A stretch of DNA of 18,753 nucleotides from Pseudomonadota bacterium (GCA_023389535.1 JAEWEH010000058.1:1-18753); one strand, 5' to 3'; counted from the first letter of the stretch, positions 1 to 8,456 are shown. Program-made: numbers and translations. The notes: generated by a model from the sequence alone, not told the origin.

Positions 1-554
1 GGGCGGATCTTAACGAAACCGCCACAGGCGAAGTGCGCGATAAAAGCCTCGAGCTATGCCGGGTTTTCGGCGCCGGTGTCGTGCACGTCAACAACTTGCC
101 GCCCAGCACAGCGGTTGGCTATCTGAATTCTCGCGGCAAACCCGCGGCCGGGATTGAAATAGGCGGCACCTACATGGCCGGCCCCATGACCGAAGAATTC
201 GTATCCCGGATAGTGCGCGGCCTGAAGAACCAGATGATATCACTGGGCATGCTGGAAGGTCAGCCCGAATTGCCGGCGAAACAATATCTCTTCACGCGCA
301 AGGAGCGTAAAGAAGCGAATCCCACCCGAGGCGGGTATGTGGTCAGTCATGCCAATGACATTCAGGACTTGGGGCGCTGGGTTAAATCCGGCGACAAGCT
401 GGGCTCAGTCATTGACCCTTATACGCTTGAAGAATCGGAAGCCCTGACCGCCCCCTGCGATGGCGTACTGTTTTTCAGCCGGATGTCCGGCCCGGCCGAA
501 GCCGGTGCAAAAGGCTACGCTATTGCCGACGCGGCCGGCCTGAAGGAAATTTAA
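1..554 (+). CDS. AstE/AspA-family zinc deacylase, C-terminal part (5' end outside window)
   Basis: The reading frame starting at base 3 is open to the left edge, so the start codon and the N-terminal zinc-binding residues lie outside the window. The visible 183 or so residues resemble the C-terminal half of succinylglutamate desuccinylase/aspartoacylase proteins. A GIEIGG motif (Glu codon 156-158) corresponds to the general-base Glu of the family (the ExG motif). It is followed by a C-terminal beta domain with the TAPCDGVLFF segment. Family members hydrolyse N-acyl amino acids or related amides in the cytoplasm. The stop TAA (552-554) overlaps the next ATG by one base, so it is translationally coupled to the dehydrogenase. 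A GTG at 33 is an internal codon, not the likely start. The substrate is unknown; related enzymes act on N-acetylaspartate, succinylglutamate or N-acetyl-diaminobutyrate. Confidence 0.8.
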   Translation, partial: ADLNETATGEVRDKSLELCRVFGAGVVHVNNLPPSTAVGYLNSRGKPAAGIEIGGTYMAGPMTEEFVSRIVRGLKNQMISLGMLEGQPELPAKQYLFTRKERKEANPTRGGYVVSHANDIQDLGRWVKSGDKLGSVIDPYTLEESEALTAPCDGVLFFSRMSGPAEAGAKGYAIADAAGLKEI

Positions 555-1609
555 TGGACGAGGTGCTCCGATACGGCGGCGCCCGGCTGGAAGCTTTTTG
601 CAAAGCTGCGCTGGAGGCATTGTCGGTCAGCCCCCAGCATGCCGATATTGTTGCCGGTTGCTTGGTCAGCGCCAATTACCAAGGCGTGGACACTCACGGC
701 GTGGCTCGGCTTCCGACCTATATGCGCCGCTTGGCCCAGGGTGCCATTGATCCGCGCGCCAGGCCGGCGAAACTGGGCGGAACGGGCGCTGTCGCGATCA
801 TTGACGGCGGGAACGCATTGGGACCAGTCGCTGCCCTGGCCGGGATGGATGAAGCCATCAGGCTGGCGGGCCAGCACGGGATAGGCTATGTCGCCGTGCG
901 CAACAGCAATCACTTCTCTTACGCCGCACACTACTGTGAACAGGCAGCCGCACATGGGCTGATCGGCATTTGCTCTTCAAGCGGTGAGCCTACGGTCGCA
1001 CCGTGGGGCGGCACTCAGGCCTTTTTCACCAATAGCCCGCTTGCCGTCGCTGCGCCCACCGGCACGGATCCCATTGTGGTGGATCTGGCTACCAGCGTCA
1101 GTTCACGCGGCAGCATCATGCTTGCCAAGCTAATTGATCAACAGATCCCCATGGGTTGGGCCCAGGACAAAACCGGACGTCCAACCACCGATCCGGCAGC
1201 CGCTCTGGAAGGGTCGGTTCTGCCTCTGGGCGGTGCTAAAGGCTATGCCCTTATCGTTGCGCTGGAAGTTCTGAACAGCGTCCTTTCAGGCGGAAGGATG
1301 GCGCCCCATATCGGTTCGCAGGCTGATCAAGATGGGGCGGCCGCCGGCGTATCCCATTTTTTCATCGCGATAGATCCGGCGGCGCTGATGCCTTACGACC
1401 AATACCTTGAGCGCATCGATTCGCTGGCTGCCGCGTTAAAGGACGCGCCCCAGGCTGATCTCGACGCACCCATCCGGCTGCCGGGCGAACGGCGCCGGCT
1501 GACCGCCGCGGACCGCAAGCAAAACGGCATCCCCATTCCAACGGGTGTATTGAACGAGCTGAAAGCCGCCGTCGAAAAGTACAGCCCATCCTGCAAGGAG
1601 ACACTATGA
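554..1609 (+). CDS. Ldh_2-family (malate/L-lactate/sulfolactate type) NAD(P)-dependent 2-hydroxyacid dehydrogenase
   Basis: 351 residues, the normal length of the family. THGVARLPTY (about 47-56), NSNHFSYAAHY (about 117-127, with the family His) and the GGAKGY motif (about 226-231) are typical of the non-Rossmann Ldh_2 fold. Characterised members include AllD (ureidoglycolate), DlgD/YiaK (diketogulonate), DpkA (piperideine-2-carboxylate) and ComC ((R)-sulfolactate). The start ATG is preceded by AAGGAA at a 6-nt spacing and overlaps the upstream stop. The 3' end overlaps the next gene by the ATGA arrangement. Role: reversible oxidation of a 2-hydroxy acid to a 2-oxo acid in the cytoplasm. The ComC alternative is attractive because the next two genes look SuyBA-like, but the sequence does not settle the substrate. 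Confidence 0.88.
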   Translation: MDEVLRYGGARLEAFCKAALEALSVSPQHADIVAGCLVSANYQGVDTHGVARLPTYMRRLAQGAIDPRARPAKLGGTGAVAIIDGGNALGPVAALAGMDEAIRLAGQHGIGYVAVRNSNHFSYAAHYCEQAAAHGLIGICSSSGEPTVAPWGGTQAFFTNSPLAVAAPTGTDPIVVDLATSVSSRGSIMLAKLIDQQIPMGWAQDKTGRPTTDPAAALEGSVLPLGGAKGYALIVALEVLNSVLSGGRMAPHIGSQADQDGAAAGVSHFFIAIDPAALMPYDQYLERIDSLAAALKDAPQADLDAPIRLPGERRRLTAADRKQNGIPIPTGVLNELKAAVEKYSPSCKETL

Positions 1610-2760
1610 AGCCGATCATGGCGTACACGCGCCCAGATGGCCGACGCGGCATACGGAATTTTATCGCCGTCATAGGCGCGACCGATGCCGCTAATCCAGT
1701 GGTGCGCCGCTTGGCGGCTACCGTCCCGGACTGTGTGCCGATTACTCCGTTATATGGCCGCGGTCAGCTAGGCGCTGATCTGGAACAGTCGGTGCGCACA
1801 ATGGTGGGACTCGGGAGCCATCCCAACGTCTATGCCGCGCTGGTGGTCAGCCTGGAGAAAGTGGCCGGCAAGCGTGTGCTGGAAGGCATCGCCGCCAACG
1901 GCACACGCTGTGCGCAGATCGGCATACAAGAGGAAGGCGGTACGCCCGCCGTCTTCACGAAGGGAGTCGAGTTGTTGACACAGTGGCGTCAGGATGCCAT
2001 GCAGCTGGTACGCGAACCCGCTGAACTGAAGGAGTTCATATTCGGGCTAGAATGCGGCGGCTCAGACACCACATCGGGTTTGGTGGCCAACCCGGCCATA
2101 GGACTCGTCACCGATCTACTAATCGACCAGGGCGGCACTGCCATATTCTCCGAGCCCGTAGAATGCTTGGGTGGTGAGTCCTCACTGGCTGAACGCGCGC
2201 GAAACCCTCAAGTCGCGGAAGATATAGACCGTGCCATACGCAAGTATGAAGATATCGCGAAGCGGGCCGGGGTGGATCTGAACAAGACTAACCCCGCGCC
2301 GGACAATATCCGCGGAGGGCTGACCACCATTGAAGAAAAGTCACTCGGCGCCATCAGCAAGTCCGGCACACGGGAAATAGTCGGTGTACTGCCCTATGGT
2401 ACCCCGCCTTCAGCGCCCGGCCTTTATTTGATGGACGCCCCGGCTGCCGCAACAGAGAACCTCACGGCGCTTGCAGCGGGCGGCTGCCACCTTATCCTGT
2501 TCGCGACGGGTGTGGGCAACTCAATCGGCAATCCGGTGAGCCCGACCGTGAAGATTTGCGGTAATCATCGCACATGCGAAACCTTCGCCGCGCATATCGA
2601 CTTGAACCTGAGCGACGTGCTGGATCGAGGTCAAGCGCTATCAGACGCCGCAGCGCTGGTCCGTGATCACGCGATCGATGTGCTGAATGGCGAAATGACC
2701 CGCTGCGAGGCCCTGGGAGAAACCGAAGTCGCCATCAGCCGGATAGGGGAATCAGTATGA
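1606..2760 (+). CDS. UxaA-family lyase, large subunit, (R)-sulfolactate sulfo-lyase beta (SuyB)-like
   Basis: 384 residues covering the catalytic part of the altronate/galactarate dehydratase family without the N-terminal SAF domain. The ECGGSDTTSG motif (about 149-158) and the GxGNxIGNP / PTVKICGN region near the C terminus are family hallmarks. Two Cys-containing motifs of E. coli altronate dehydratase as I remember it (HTYGC and GLGCE) are replaced here by LYGR (about 49-52) and SLEK (about 82-85). My recollection of SuyB also shows a YGR form, so a beta-elimination on a 3-substituted lactate is more likely than sugar-acid dehydration. An AAGGAG site lies 5 nt before the ATG. ATGA overlaps link it to both neighbours. 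The family is known; the precise substrate is inference. Confidence 0.8.
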   Translation: MKPIMAYTRPDGRRGIRNFIAVIGATDAANPVVRRLAATVPDCVPITPLYGRGQLGADLEQSVRTMVGLGSHPNVYAALVVSLEKVAGKRVLEGIAANGTRCAQIGIQEEGGTPAVFTKGVELLTQWRQDAMQLVREPAELKEFIFGLECGGSDTTSGLVANPAIGLVTDLLIDQGGTAIFSEPVECLGGESSLAERARNPQVAEDIDRAIRKYEDIAKRAGVDLNKTNPAPDNIRGGLTTIEEKSLGAISKSGTREIVGVLPYGTPPSAPGLYLMDAPAAATENLTALAAGGCHLILFATGVGNSIGNPVSPTVKICGNHRTCETFAAHIDLNLSDVLDRGQALSDAAALVRDHAIDVLNGEMTRCEALGETEVAISRIGESV

Positions 2761-3056
2761 ACGATCCGAAGACAAAGATCTGGGTGATCAATGGCAAGGA
2801 TAACGTTGGCACGATCATCGGGGACGACGCGGCGGAAGGTACGGAGGCGCCGATTGTCGGCGGCGCTGAAGGCCGCCTTACCCTGGTCAGTTCCGCCCCC
2901 TACGGCCACAAAGTCGCGCTCATGGACATCCCTGGTAGCAGCGATGTGTATAAGTATGGGGTTGCGATCGGTAGGCTCCTATGCGATGTCAAACAAGGGG
3001 AACATGTGCATACCCACAATCTGGAATCCCTGCGCGGCAGAGGCGATCTGGAGTAG
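2757..3056 (+). CDS. UxaA-family lyase, small SAF-domain subunit (SuyA-like)
   Basis: 99 residues forming a stand-alone SAF domain: DNVGTII (about 15-21), PYGHKVALMDI (about 48-58), KYGVAIG (about 66-72) and a C-terminal GEHVHTHN (about 81-88). In altronate dehydratase this domain is the N terminus of one chain. Here, as in SuyAB, it is a separate subunit that should pair with the product of the preceding gene. The order is reversed (large subunit first), and the two genes overlap by ATGA, which suggests stoichiometric coupled translation. An AGGGGA ribosome binding site lies just before the ATG. It is the last gene of the operon and is convergent with the acyl-CoA ligase across 45 bp, in which no intrinsic terminator is obvious. 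Confidence 0.82.
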   Translation: MNDPKTKIWVINGKDNVGTIIGDDAAEGTEAPIVGGAEGRLTLVSSAPYGHKVALMDIPGSSDVYKYGVAIGRLLCDVKQGEHVHTHNLESLRGRGDLE

Positions 3057-3101
3057 TTCGCTGGATCGCCGCATGTAGGCAGTCACTCATCGCACCGTCT
3101 C

Positions 3102-4757
3102 CTACGATGCTTGGACACGCGCCGCCTCCTTATCGTAGGTCCGCAACTGCAGCTTGTCGTCCAGTGCAATCATTTCCTGTTTACGTATCTTGCGGCTTGG
3201 GGTACGCGGAAACTCATTCACATAGGTGATGTACCGCGGCACTTTGAAAGCTGCAAGAAGACGCTTGCAATGCGCGATGATCACATCGGGCGGGCAATCA
3301 TCGGGCGTGTACCCGTCGCGCAGCAAGATATAGGCTTTCACTTCTTCACGCCTCTTGAGATCCGGCACACCCACCACAGCGGCTTCGGCCACTTGCTCCA
3401 ACCCGCATAGCGTAGCCTCCACTTCGCGCGCCGCAATGTTCTCGCCCGCACGCTTTATCATGTCCTTTGATCGGCCGACCAAATAGTGATAACCCGCTGG
3501 GTCGCGATAAAAGATGTCGCCTGTCTTGAACCACCCATTGTCAAAAGACGCTGCATTTTCCTTCGGTCGCTTGTAATAGCCCCAGAGTATCGAGCGGCCC
3601 GAGACCCATAACTCCCCCGCCTGTCCGTCCGGAACTTCCGCGCCATTTTCATCCATGATCCGCATTTTGCGAAAGGGGCCCGGCAAGCCGCAGGTCTTGT
3701 CCAGCGCCCTTTTCTCCGCGCTATTGGGCACCACCAGCGCCAGGCCTATTTCAGTCATGCCATACCCTTCGCGGGCGCAAACGCCGAAACGCTCTTTGGC
3801 TTCCAGGCGTGAAGCATGGCTCCACCCATATATGCTGATATAGCGTAGCGCGAGCTTACGATCCTGCTCGCAAGGAGCGCGGGCCTTCAGTGCAGCCTCG
3901 GGGAAAATGCAGTAATTGATCTTGTAACGCTCCAGCCAATCATAGAATGACCGCATCCGCATGCTGCGCGCAATGTAGGCGGCTGCCCCAAGCTTCATGG
4001 ACAGGAGCAGCAGCCACATGCCGTCCATATAGAAAAAGGGCTGCCAGATCAGCAAATTTTCTATGTCTTTGCCTTGGCGATGCGGTGCCGCTGCGAAATG
4101 GGTGATCAGCATCCAGTAATCGTGGCTCAGCATGCAGCCCTTGGGAAAGCCCGTCGTGCCTGATGTGTACTGGATATTCAGCAGATCGGTCCGGCTTACC
4201 AGGAATGGAGACTCAAAGCTCGGATCACCCGCGGCCACCAGTTGCGTCCAGTCCTGAGGGCCGGGGCCCGGCTGCCCATAAACGATGATGCGCTCTGGAG
4301 CAAGCAAGGGCAATGCGCCTTGAATCTCGTCAAACAAGGGCAAGAACTCATCGGCGACGATGAAAAATTGCGTGTCCGAATCGGCAAGAATAAAACCTAG
4401 ATCATTGATCTTGTACGCGGTGTTCACCGGCACCATGACCGCACCAATGCGCCCAAGCGCGACCCATGTAATGGGAAATGCCGCCACATTGCCCAGCATG
4501 ACCGCTACATGCGACCCTTTTCGCACGCCCATCCCCAAAAGCGCGGACGCCAGGCGGTTGGCTTTATCGTCCAGATCCGCATAGCTGATGCGGTCCCCAT
4601 CATCGAACCAGTTCGCCGCCCACTGCGACCCGTACTGCTCCGCCGCCAAACGGACGAACTCGCCAAGGGTTTCGGGTAAGTCCGCATTTTCCACAGCCAT
4701 GCACAACTGCTGCATTTCTGTATGCTCCATCTCATCTTCAGACGTGAAAGATTTCAT
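3102..4757 (-). CDS. AMP-forming acyl-CoA ligase, CaiC-like
   Basis: ANL-superfamily adenylating enzyme, 551 residues from the chosen ATG. Motifs in order: the P-loop YTSGTTGFPKG (about 197-207), YGMTE (about 332-336), GWFKTGD (about 408-414), GRSKDMIKRAGENI (hinge, about 428-441) and a C-terminal PSRKIRK with the adenylation Lys. The usual Gly before that Lys is Arg. It should convert a carboxylate to its CoA thioester with ATP. The overall pattern is nearest to crotonobetaine/carnitine-CoA ligases. The reading frame extends to a TTG at 4769, but the ATG ending at 4757 has GGTGAG at the right distance. It is the last gene of the ABC-crotonase operon, 59 bp after the crotonase. The acid substrate is unknown. 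Confidence 0.85.
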   Translation of the reverse strand: MKSFTSEDEMEHTEMQQLCMAVENADLPETLGEFVRLAAEQYGSQWAANWFDDGDRISYADLDDKANRLASALLGMGVRKGSHVAVMLGNVAAFPITWVALGRIGAVMVPVNTAYKINDLGFILADSDTQFFIVADEFLPLFDEIQGALPLLAPERIIVYGQPGPGPQDWTQLVAAGDPSFESPFLVSRTDLLNIQYTSGTTGFPKGCMLSHDYWMLITHFAAAPHRQGKDIENLLIWQPFFYMDGMWLLLLSMKLGAAAYIARSMRMRSFYDWLERYKINYCIFPEAALKARAPCEQDRKLALRYISIYGWSHASRLEAKERFGVCAREGYGMTEIGLALVVPNSAEKRALDKTCGLPGPFRKMRIMDENGAEVPDGQAGELWVSGRSILWGYYKRPKENAASFDNGWFKTGDIFYRDPAGYHYLVGRSKDMIKRAGENIAAREVEATLCGLEQVAEAAVVGVPDLKRREEVKAYILLRDGYTPDDCPPDVIIAHCKRLLAAFKVPRYITYVNEFPRTPSRKIRKQEMIALDDKLQLRTYDKEAARVQAS

Positions 4758-4816
4758 CGATCTCACCAAGATTCAGTGTCCATGTTTCCAAGGCCGCGCA
4801 GGAAACTCAGAGCCCC

Positions 4817-5602
4817 TTAAGGGCTCAAGGGAAGGGCTTTATTGTCCGGATCCATAAGGTAGGTCGCGCGCTGAAGCCGGTATAGGTGCGTCGTATGTGC
4901 GATGGCGTCGCGCTTCGACAGTTCCACTCCGCGGTCGAACGCCTCCATTTCGACGCGGACCGCAAGGGGTGGATGCGCCGCGATCTTTTCGGCGATCTCC
5001 ATCGCGCGATCCATCAATTGGTCCGGCTCGACGATTTCGTTGATCAGATCGTGCTTCAGCGCTTCCTGGGCACTCAAAGGCTCGCCCGTCAACAGCATCC
5101 ACATGGCCACTGTCCTTGGAAGGTGGCGCCCGACCTGGGCCATACCGCCGGCGCCGCCCATGCCATAGGCGATTTCGGGAAAGCCGAACCTCGCGCCGGG
5201 CACCGCGATGCGTATGTCCGTATGGGTCAGCAGATAGAATAAACCCATACCCATCGTAGGACCATTGACGGCCGCGATGATCGGCTTGTAGCGCTCCGCC
5301 AGCGCATTCTCTCTTTCCCAGCCGGGACGGCGATCGGGTACGCCCGACGCGGAAGGCAAGAAATGTGCATCCAGATCAGCCTTCAGCGAACCGTGCCCCC
5401 AAGGATGCTTGATGTCGTCTCCTCCGCAGAAAACACGGTTGCCCGCTCCCGTCAGTATGCCGACATGCACTCCCGGGTCCGCAAGAAAGGATTGCAAATG
5501 ATCGTAGAACTCCTTATGCATGAGAGGAGTAAAGGCATTGGCTTTGGGATTGTCTATCGTAAAAATTCCTATACTGCCGCGCCGCTCATATGTCACAGGC
5601 AT
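4817..5602 (-). CDS. Enoyl-CoA hydratase/isomerase (crotonase) family protein lacking one usual catalytic Glu
   Basis: 261 residues, the normal crotonase length. The oxyanion-hole segment RVFCGGDDIK (about 56-65), AAVNGPTMGMG (about 110-120), FPEIAYGMGGAGGMAQ (about 141-156) and LTGEPLSAQEA are clear. The first catalytic Glu (Glu144 of rat mitochondrial hydratase) is present in FPEI. The position of the second (Glu164, in the AMEMVLTG motif as I recall it) is Trp in AMWMLLTG. The reaction may therefore be isomerisation, hydrolysis or another crotonase chemistry rather than standard hydration. The frame extends to a TTG at 5638, but the ATG ending at 5602 has AGGAG at 8 nt. It lies between the permease and the ligase in one operon. 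A short GAGCCC/GGGCTC hairpin overlaps the stop codon. Confidence 0.85.
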   Translation of the reverse strand: MPVTYERRGSIGIFTIDNPKANAFTPLMHKEFYDHLQSFLADPGVHVGILTGAGNRVFCGGDDIKHPWGHGSLKADLDAHFLPSASGVPDRRPGWERENALAERYKPIIAAVNGPTMGMGLFYLLTHTDIRIAVPGARFGFPEIAYGMGGAGGMAQVGRHLPRTVAMWMLLTGEPLSAQEALKHDLINEIVEPDQLMDRAMEIAEKIAAHPPLAVRVEMEAFDRGVELSKRDAIAHTTHLYRLQRATYLMDPDNKALPLSP

Positions 5603-5638
5603 CCATTGACTCCTAGTCGGTAAAAGATATCGGTTCAA

Positions 5639-6442
5639 TCATTCAGCGGAGGGCGTACCCGCCCTTTGCCGCAAGACCTCGACCGCCACGATCGCCACGG
5701 CGGTTGCAATAATGAGGATGCTCGACACCGCTGCGACGGTAGGCCGAAGTTCCAGCTTCACATCGGCCCAGATCCGCATCGGCAATGTTTCCTTGCCCGA
5801 GAGCAGAAACTCGGCAATGATCAGTTCGTCGAAGGAGATGAAGAAGCTCAATGTCGCACCTGCGACGATGGCGGGCAGTATGCTTGGCAGTGTTGCGGAA
5901 ACGAAGCCGCGGATAGGGCCGGCGCCGAGTATGCGCGCCGCCCTTTCGACATCCCGGTCTACTTTCCTCAGGGCAGCCCCGACGATCAACACGACAAAGG
6001 GGATAGTGACCGCTGCATGCGCGCCCGCCACGACATACTCGTTGTTGGTCAAGCCGGTTCGGACGGCCAGGACAAAGACCCCTACGGCCAGGAAGATATG
6101 CGGAATGATCAGCGGCGCGCTGATGAAATGTAGCAGGGCGGCTTTTAAAGGAATGGGGTTGCGATCCAGGGCGATCACTGCCAGCGTCCCGGTAAAGGTG
6201 GCCACGCAGCTTGCTATCAAGGCTATTTTCATGGACAGCCATGTCGCCTGCAGCCAGGCTGCGTCGTGCATGTACTCCCTATACCAACGCAGTCCCCAGT
6301 CCGATGGCGGGAACTGCAAGAGATCGCTTGCCGTGAGGGACATCGGTACGACGATGAATATGGGCAAAAGCAAGTAGGCGGCGATCAGCCAGAAGTAGGC
6401 CGCCAGAATGCGCTTTGTGAAAGTCGGGGATATATTGAGCAT
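5639..6442 (-). CDS. ABC transporter inner-membrane permease, PotC-type
   Basis: 267 residues with six predicted hydrophobic segments, beginning with a strong one at about residues 11-33. The cytoplasmic EAA loop (ERAARILGAGP) that docks on the ATPase lies about two thirds of the way along. The layout matches the second permease of spermidine/putrescine-type (PotABCD) importers. The start ATG is 6 nt after the stop of the other permease and has a GAAGGT ribosome binding site inside that stop region, so the two are coupled. It forms a heterodimer with the 6449-7276 product in the inner membrane. Substrate specificity is set by the binding protein and is unknown. Confidence 0.88.
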   Translation of the reverse strand: MLNISPTFTKRILAAYFWLIAAYLLLPIFIVVPMSLTASDLLQFPPSDWGLRWYREYMHDAAWLQATWLSMKIALIASCVATFTGTLAVIALDRNPIPLKAALLHFISAPLIIPHIFLAVGVFVLAVRTGLTNNEYVVAGAHAAVTIPFVVLIVGAALRKVDRDVERAARILGAGPIRGFVSATLPSILPAIVAGATLSFFISFDELIIAEFLLSGKETLPMRIWADVKLELRPTVAAVSSILIIATAVAIVAVEVLRQRAGTPSAE

Positions 6443-6448
6443 AGACCT

Positions 6449-7276
6449 TCAAACCATCAGCCGGGTCAATCCGCGACCCAGCCATTTGATCAGGATGACC
6501 ACCGCAAGCGTAGCCGCCAGCATGAAAACCGCGATCGCCGCGGCCAGCCCCCAATTCAATTGCTGCACATGCTGCATGACCAGGTTGCCCAGCATCAGAT
6601 TACGCCGCCCGCCGATCAGCGCCGGCGTAATGAAAAACCCCATGGAGAGCATGAAAACAATCACCACGCCGGTAATGGTCCCATCCATGCTCAAGGGCAG
6701 GAAGACGCGGCGCAGAGCCTCCGATGGGCGCGCGCCGGCTATCCGCGCGGCGCGAATCAGATCCATATCGATCTCCGTCATGGCCGAATAGCTAGCAATG
6801 ATCTGGACGGGAAGCAGGATCTGCAGCATGGCGACGTAGACCGCGCCCGAGGTATACAGCAGCCGCAGGGGCGATTCGATGACTGATAGCTGTATCAGCA
6901 GCGCGTTCACCACGCCGTCTCTGCCCAGCAGCATCATCCATGAATACGATCGGATCAGGATGCTCATCCATAAAGGAATGAGCACGAGCAACAGCAGCCT
7001 GAACTGGATATGCCTGGGCTGGGCATTGATGAAATACGCCACGGGGTAGCCGATGATTGCGCCCAACAGCGCAACGACCAGGGATATCTGGATGGTGTTG
7101 AGAAACACCCGGAAGTAGACGGGAGCCGTCAGGACCCTTTCTACATTGCGCGTCGTAAAATCAGGGTCGAAGACGCTGCTGCGCACTACATCCAGATTGG
7201 GCACCAGAAAAAAGGCGCACAGCAGCAACAGCGCGGGCAATAGCAGCAGGCTCTCTTTCACCTTCCACGGATTCAT
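6449..7276 (-). CDS. ABC transporter inner-membrane permease, PotB-type
   Basis: 275 residues, hydrophobic, starting with a transmembrane segment (about 10-28, rich in Leu and Ala). Further membrane segments follow, and an EAA loop (LIRAARIAGARPSEALRRV) lies near residues 180-200. It is the PotB-like partner of the downstream permease and follows the binding-protein gene by 72 bp. The ATG has only a weak upstream GAGAG. Its operon position (receptor, permease, permease) is standard for this transporter class. Confidence 0.88.
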   Translation of the reverse strand: MNPWKVKESLLLLPALLLLCAFFLVPNLDVVRSSVFDPDFTTRNVERVLTAPVYFRVFLNTIQISLVVALLGAIIGYPVAYFINAQPRHIQFRLLLLVLIPLWMSILIRSYSWMMLLGRDGVVNALLIQLSVIESPLRLLYTSGAVYVAMLQILLPVQIIASYSAMTEIDMDLIRAARIAGARPSEALRRVFLPLSMDGTITGVVIVFMLSMGFFITPALIGGRRNLMLGNLVMQHVQQLNWGLAAAIAVFMLAATLAVVILIKWLGRGLTRLMV

Positions 7277-7348
7277 CGCTGATCAGTCTCTCGGTCTTTT
7301 GGTCGATGGCGTTGCGGCGGGCTGCGCCTTCCTATCGGTGGAATGCCT

Positions 7349-8419
7349 CTACTCGAGCATCCACTCATTCCAGCGCTCCTGAATACGATCGATATTGTCT
7401 TTCCAGAATTGCGTGTTCGAAACGAATTGGAGCTCGGAGTTTTCAGGGGACGCCGGCAAGGAATCTATGGTTTCCTTGGGCAGCCCATCCAGCAAGCCGG
7501 GAGCGAAACTGGGATAAGGCATGTACTTCAGATAGTCCCGTCCCAAGTCGGGTCGCATGACGCGAAGCTTGATGTATTCGTGTGCCAGGGCAAGGTTTTT
7601 TGACCCTTTGGGAATACCCATGTAGGCAAGATGCAAGGCCCCGCCATTCCATACAATCTGCGCAGGTATCCCGTCGCTGACCAGCTTGCTTACGCGGCCA
7701 TTGAAGGTCGTTGAATAGAAGACTTCCCCGTCCGCCAGCAACTGAACCGATTGGGCGCCGTTCTCCCACCAGACGGGTATGTAAGGCTTCAGTTCTCCGA
7801 GCTTTTTCAGTCCGCGCTCTACCCCTTCTTTGGTAGCCAGTACCTTGTAGATATCCGCCTTCGGCACGCCATCGGCCAGCAAGGCATATTCCAGATTCTC
7901 TTGCGGCCACGCACGTAGCGACCTGGGCCCCGGAAAGGCTTTCACATCCCAGAAATCCTTCCAGGACTTCATTACGGCGCCTTTCGGATTCTTGCTTGTA
8001 TTCTGCACAAGCACCGTCGAATAGGTTCCCCAAACCACGCCATACTTGGACCGCGCCATATCAGGCAGCTTGTTTTCAGGGTCGATCAACGAATAGTCCA
8101 AAGGCTCCAGCAATCCCTTTTCAGCGGCGATCTCCAGCTTTCCGCCCGCCAGCTCGGCAACATCCCAATGGGTATCGCCCACCTTCACCATGGATTCCAG
8201 CTGGGCAAGCAAGGCAAGCTCGCTTGCCTTCATCTCTACTTTCGCCCCGGTCTTCTTTTCGAACTCAGGCACGAAGACCTTGCGCTCGGCCTCTCCTGCC
8301 GTTCCGCCCGACCACACGACATTCAGGACTTTATCGCTTGCCAGGACTTGCATGCTTGCCGCCACAGCGAATACTGCCAGCACACCCGCCACGGATTTCG
8401 CGGCTCGTTTCGTCTTCAT
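7349..8419 (-). CDS. Periplasmic ABC solute-binding protein, PotD/polyamine-type family
   Basis: 356 residues with a Sec signal peptide (KTKR positive end, hydrophobic AGVLAVFAVAAS core, probable cleavage after VLA about residue 27). The mature part starts with KVLNVVWSGGTAGEAERKVFVPEFEKK-type sequence, typical of COG0687 receptors of the spermidine/putrescine class; distant members bind many organic cations and acids. A strong AGGGGA site lies 6-7 nt before the ATG. It is the first gene after the MITE-like insertion and is separated from its ATPase gene by 349 bp, whereas such genes are usually adjacent. The ligand cannot be read from the sequence. Confidence 0.87.
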   Translation of the reverse strand: MKTKRAAKSVAGVLAVFAVAASMQVLASDKVLNVVWSGGTAGEAERKVFVPEFEKKTGAKVEMKASELALLAQLESMVKVGDTHWDVAELAGGKLEIAAEKGLLEPLDYSLIDPENKLPDMARSKYGVVWGTYSTVLVQNTSKNPKGAVMKSWKDFWDVKAFPGPRSLRAWPQENLEYALLADGVPKADIYKVLATKEGVERGLKKLGELKPYIPVWWENGAQSVQLLADGEVFYSTTFNGRVSKLVSDGIPAQIVWNGGALHLAYMGIPKGSKNLALAHEYIKLRVMRPDLGRDYLKYMPYPSFAPGLLDGLPKETIDSLPASPENSELQFVSNTQFWKDNIDRIQERWNEWMLE

Positions 8420-8456
8420 CGATTTCCCCTTTCTCGAGTTGTCGGACTACGGTTAT

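Noticed and set aside
3057..3101. GCCGCATGTAGGCAG at about 3069-3082 as a CRISPR repeat or terminator
   Set aside because: Single copy, stem of only about 3 bp, no T-tract, and no second copy nearby.
4812..4830. Intrinsic terminator at the crotonase stop (GAGCCC/GGGCTC hairpin)
   Set aside because: The stem is only 6 bp and no T-run follows on the coding strand. The ligase gene continues in the same direction, so termination there is unlikely.
5643..6886. Several 150-220-codon open frames opposite or overlapping the ABC permease genes
   Set aside because: They are complements or frame-shifted shadows of clear membrane proteins with EAA loops. Their translations are rich in Arg, Gln and Asp and lack motifs.
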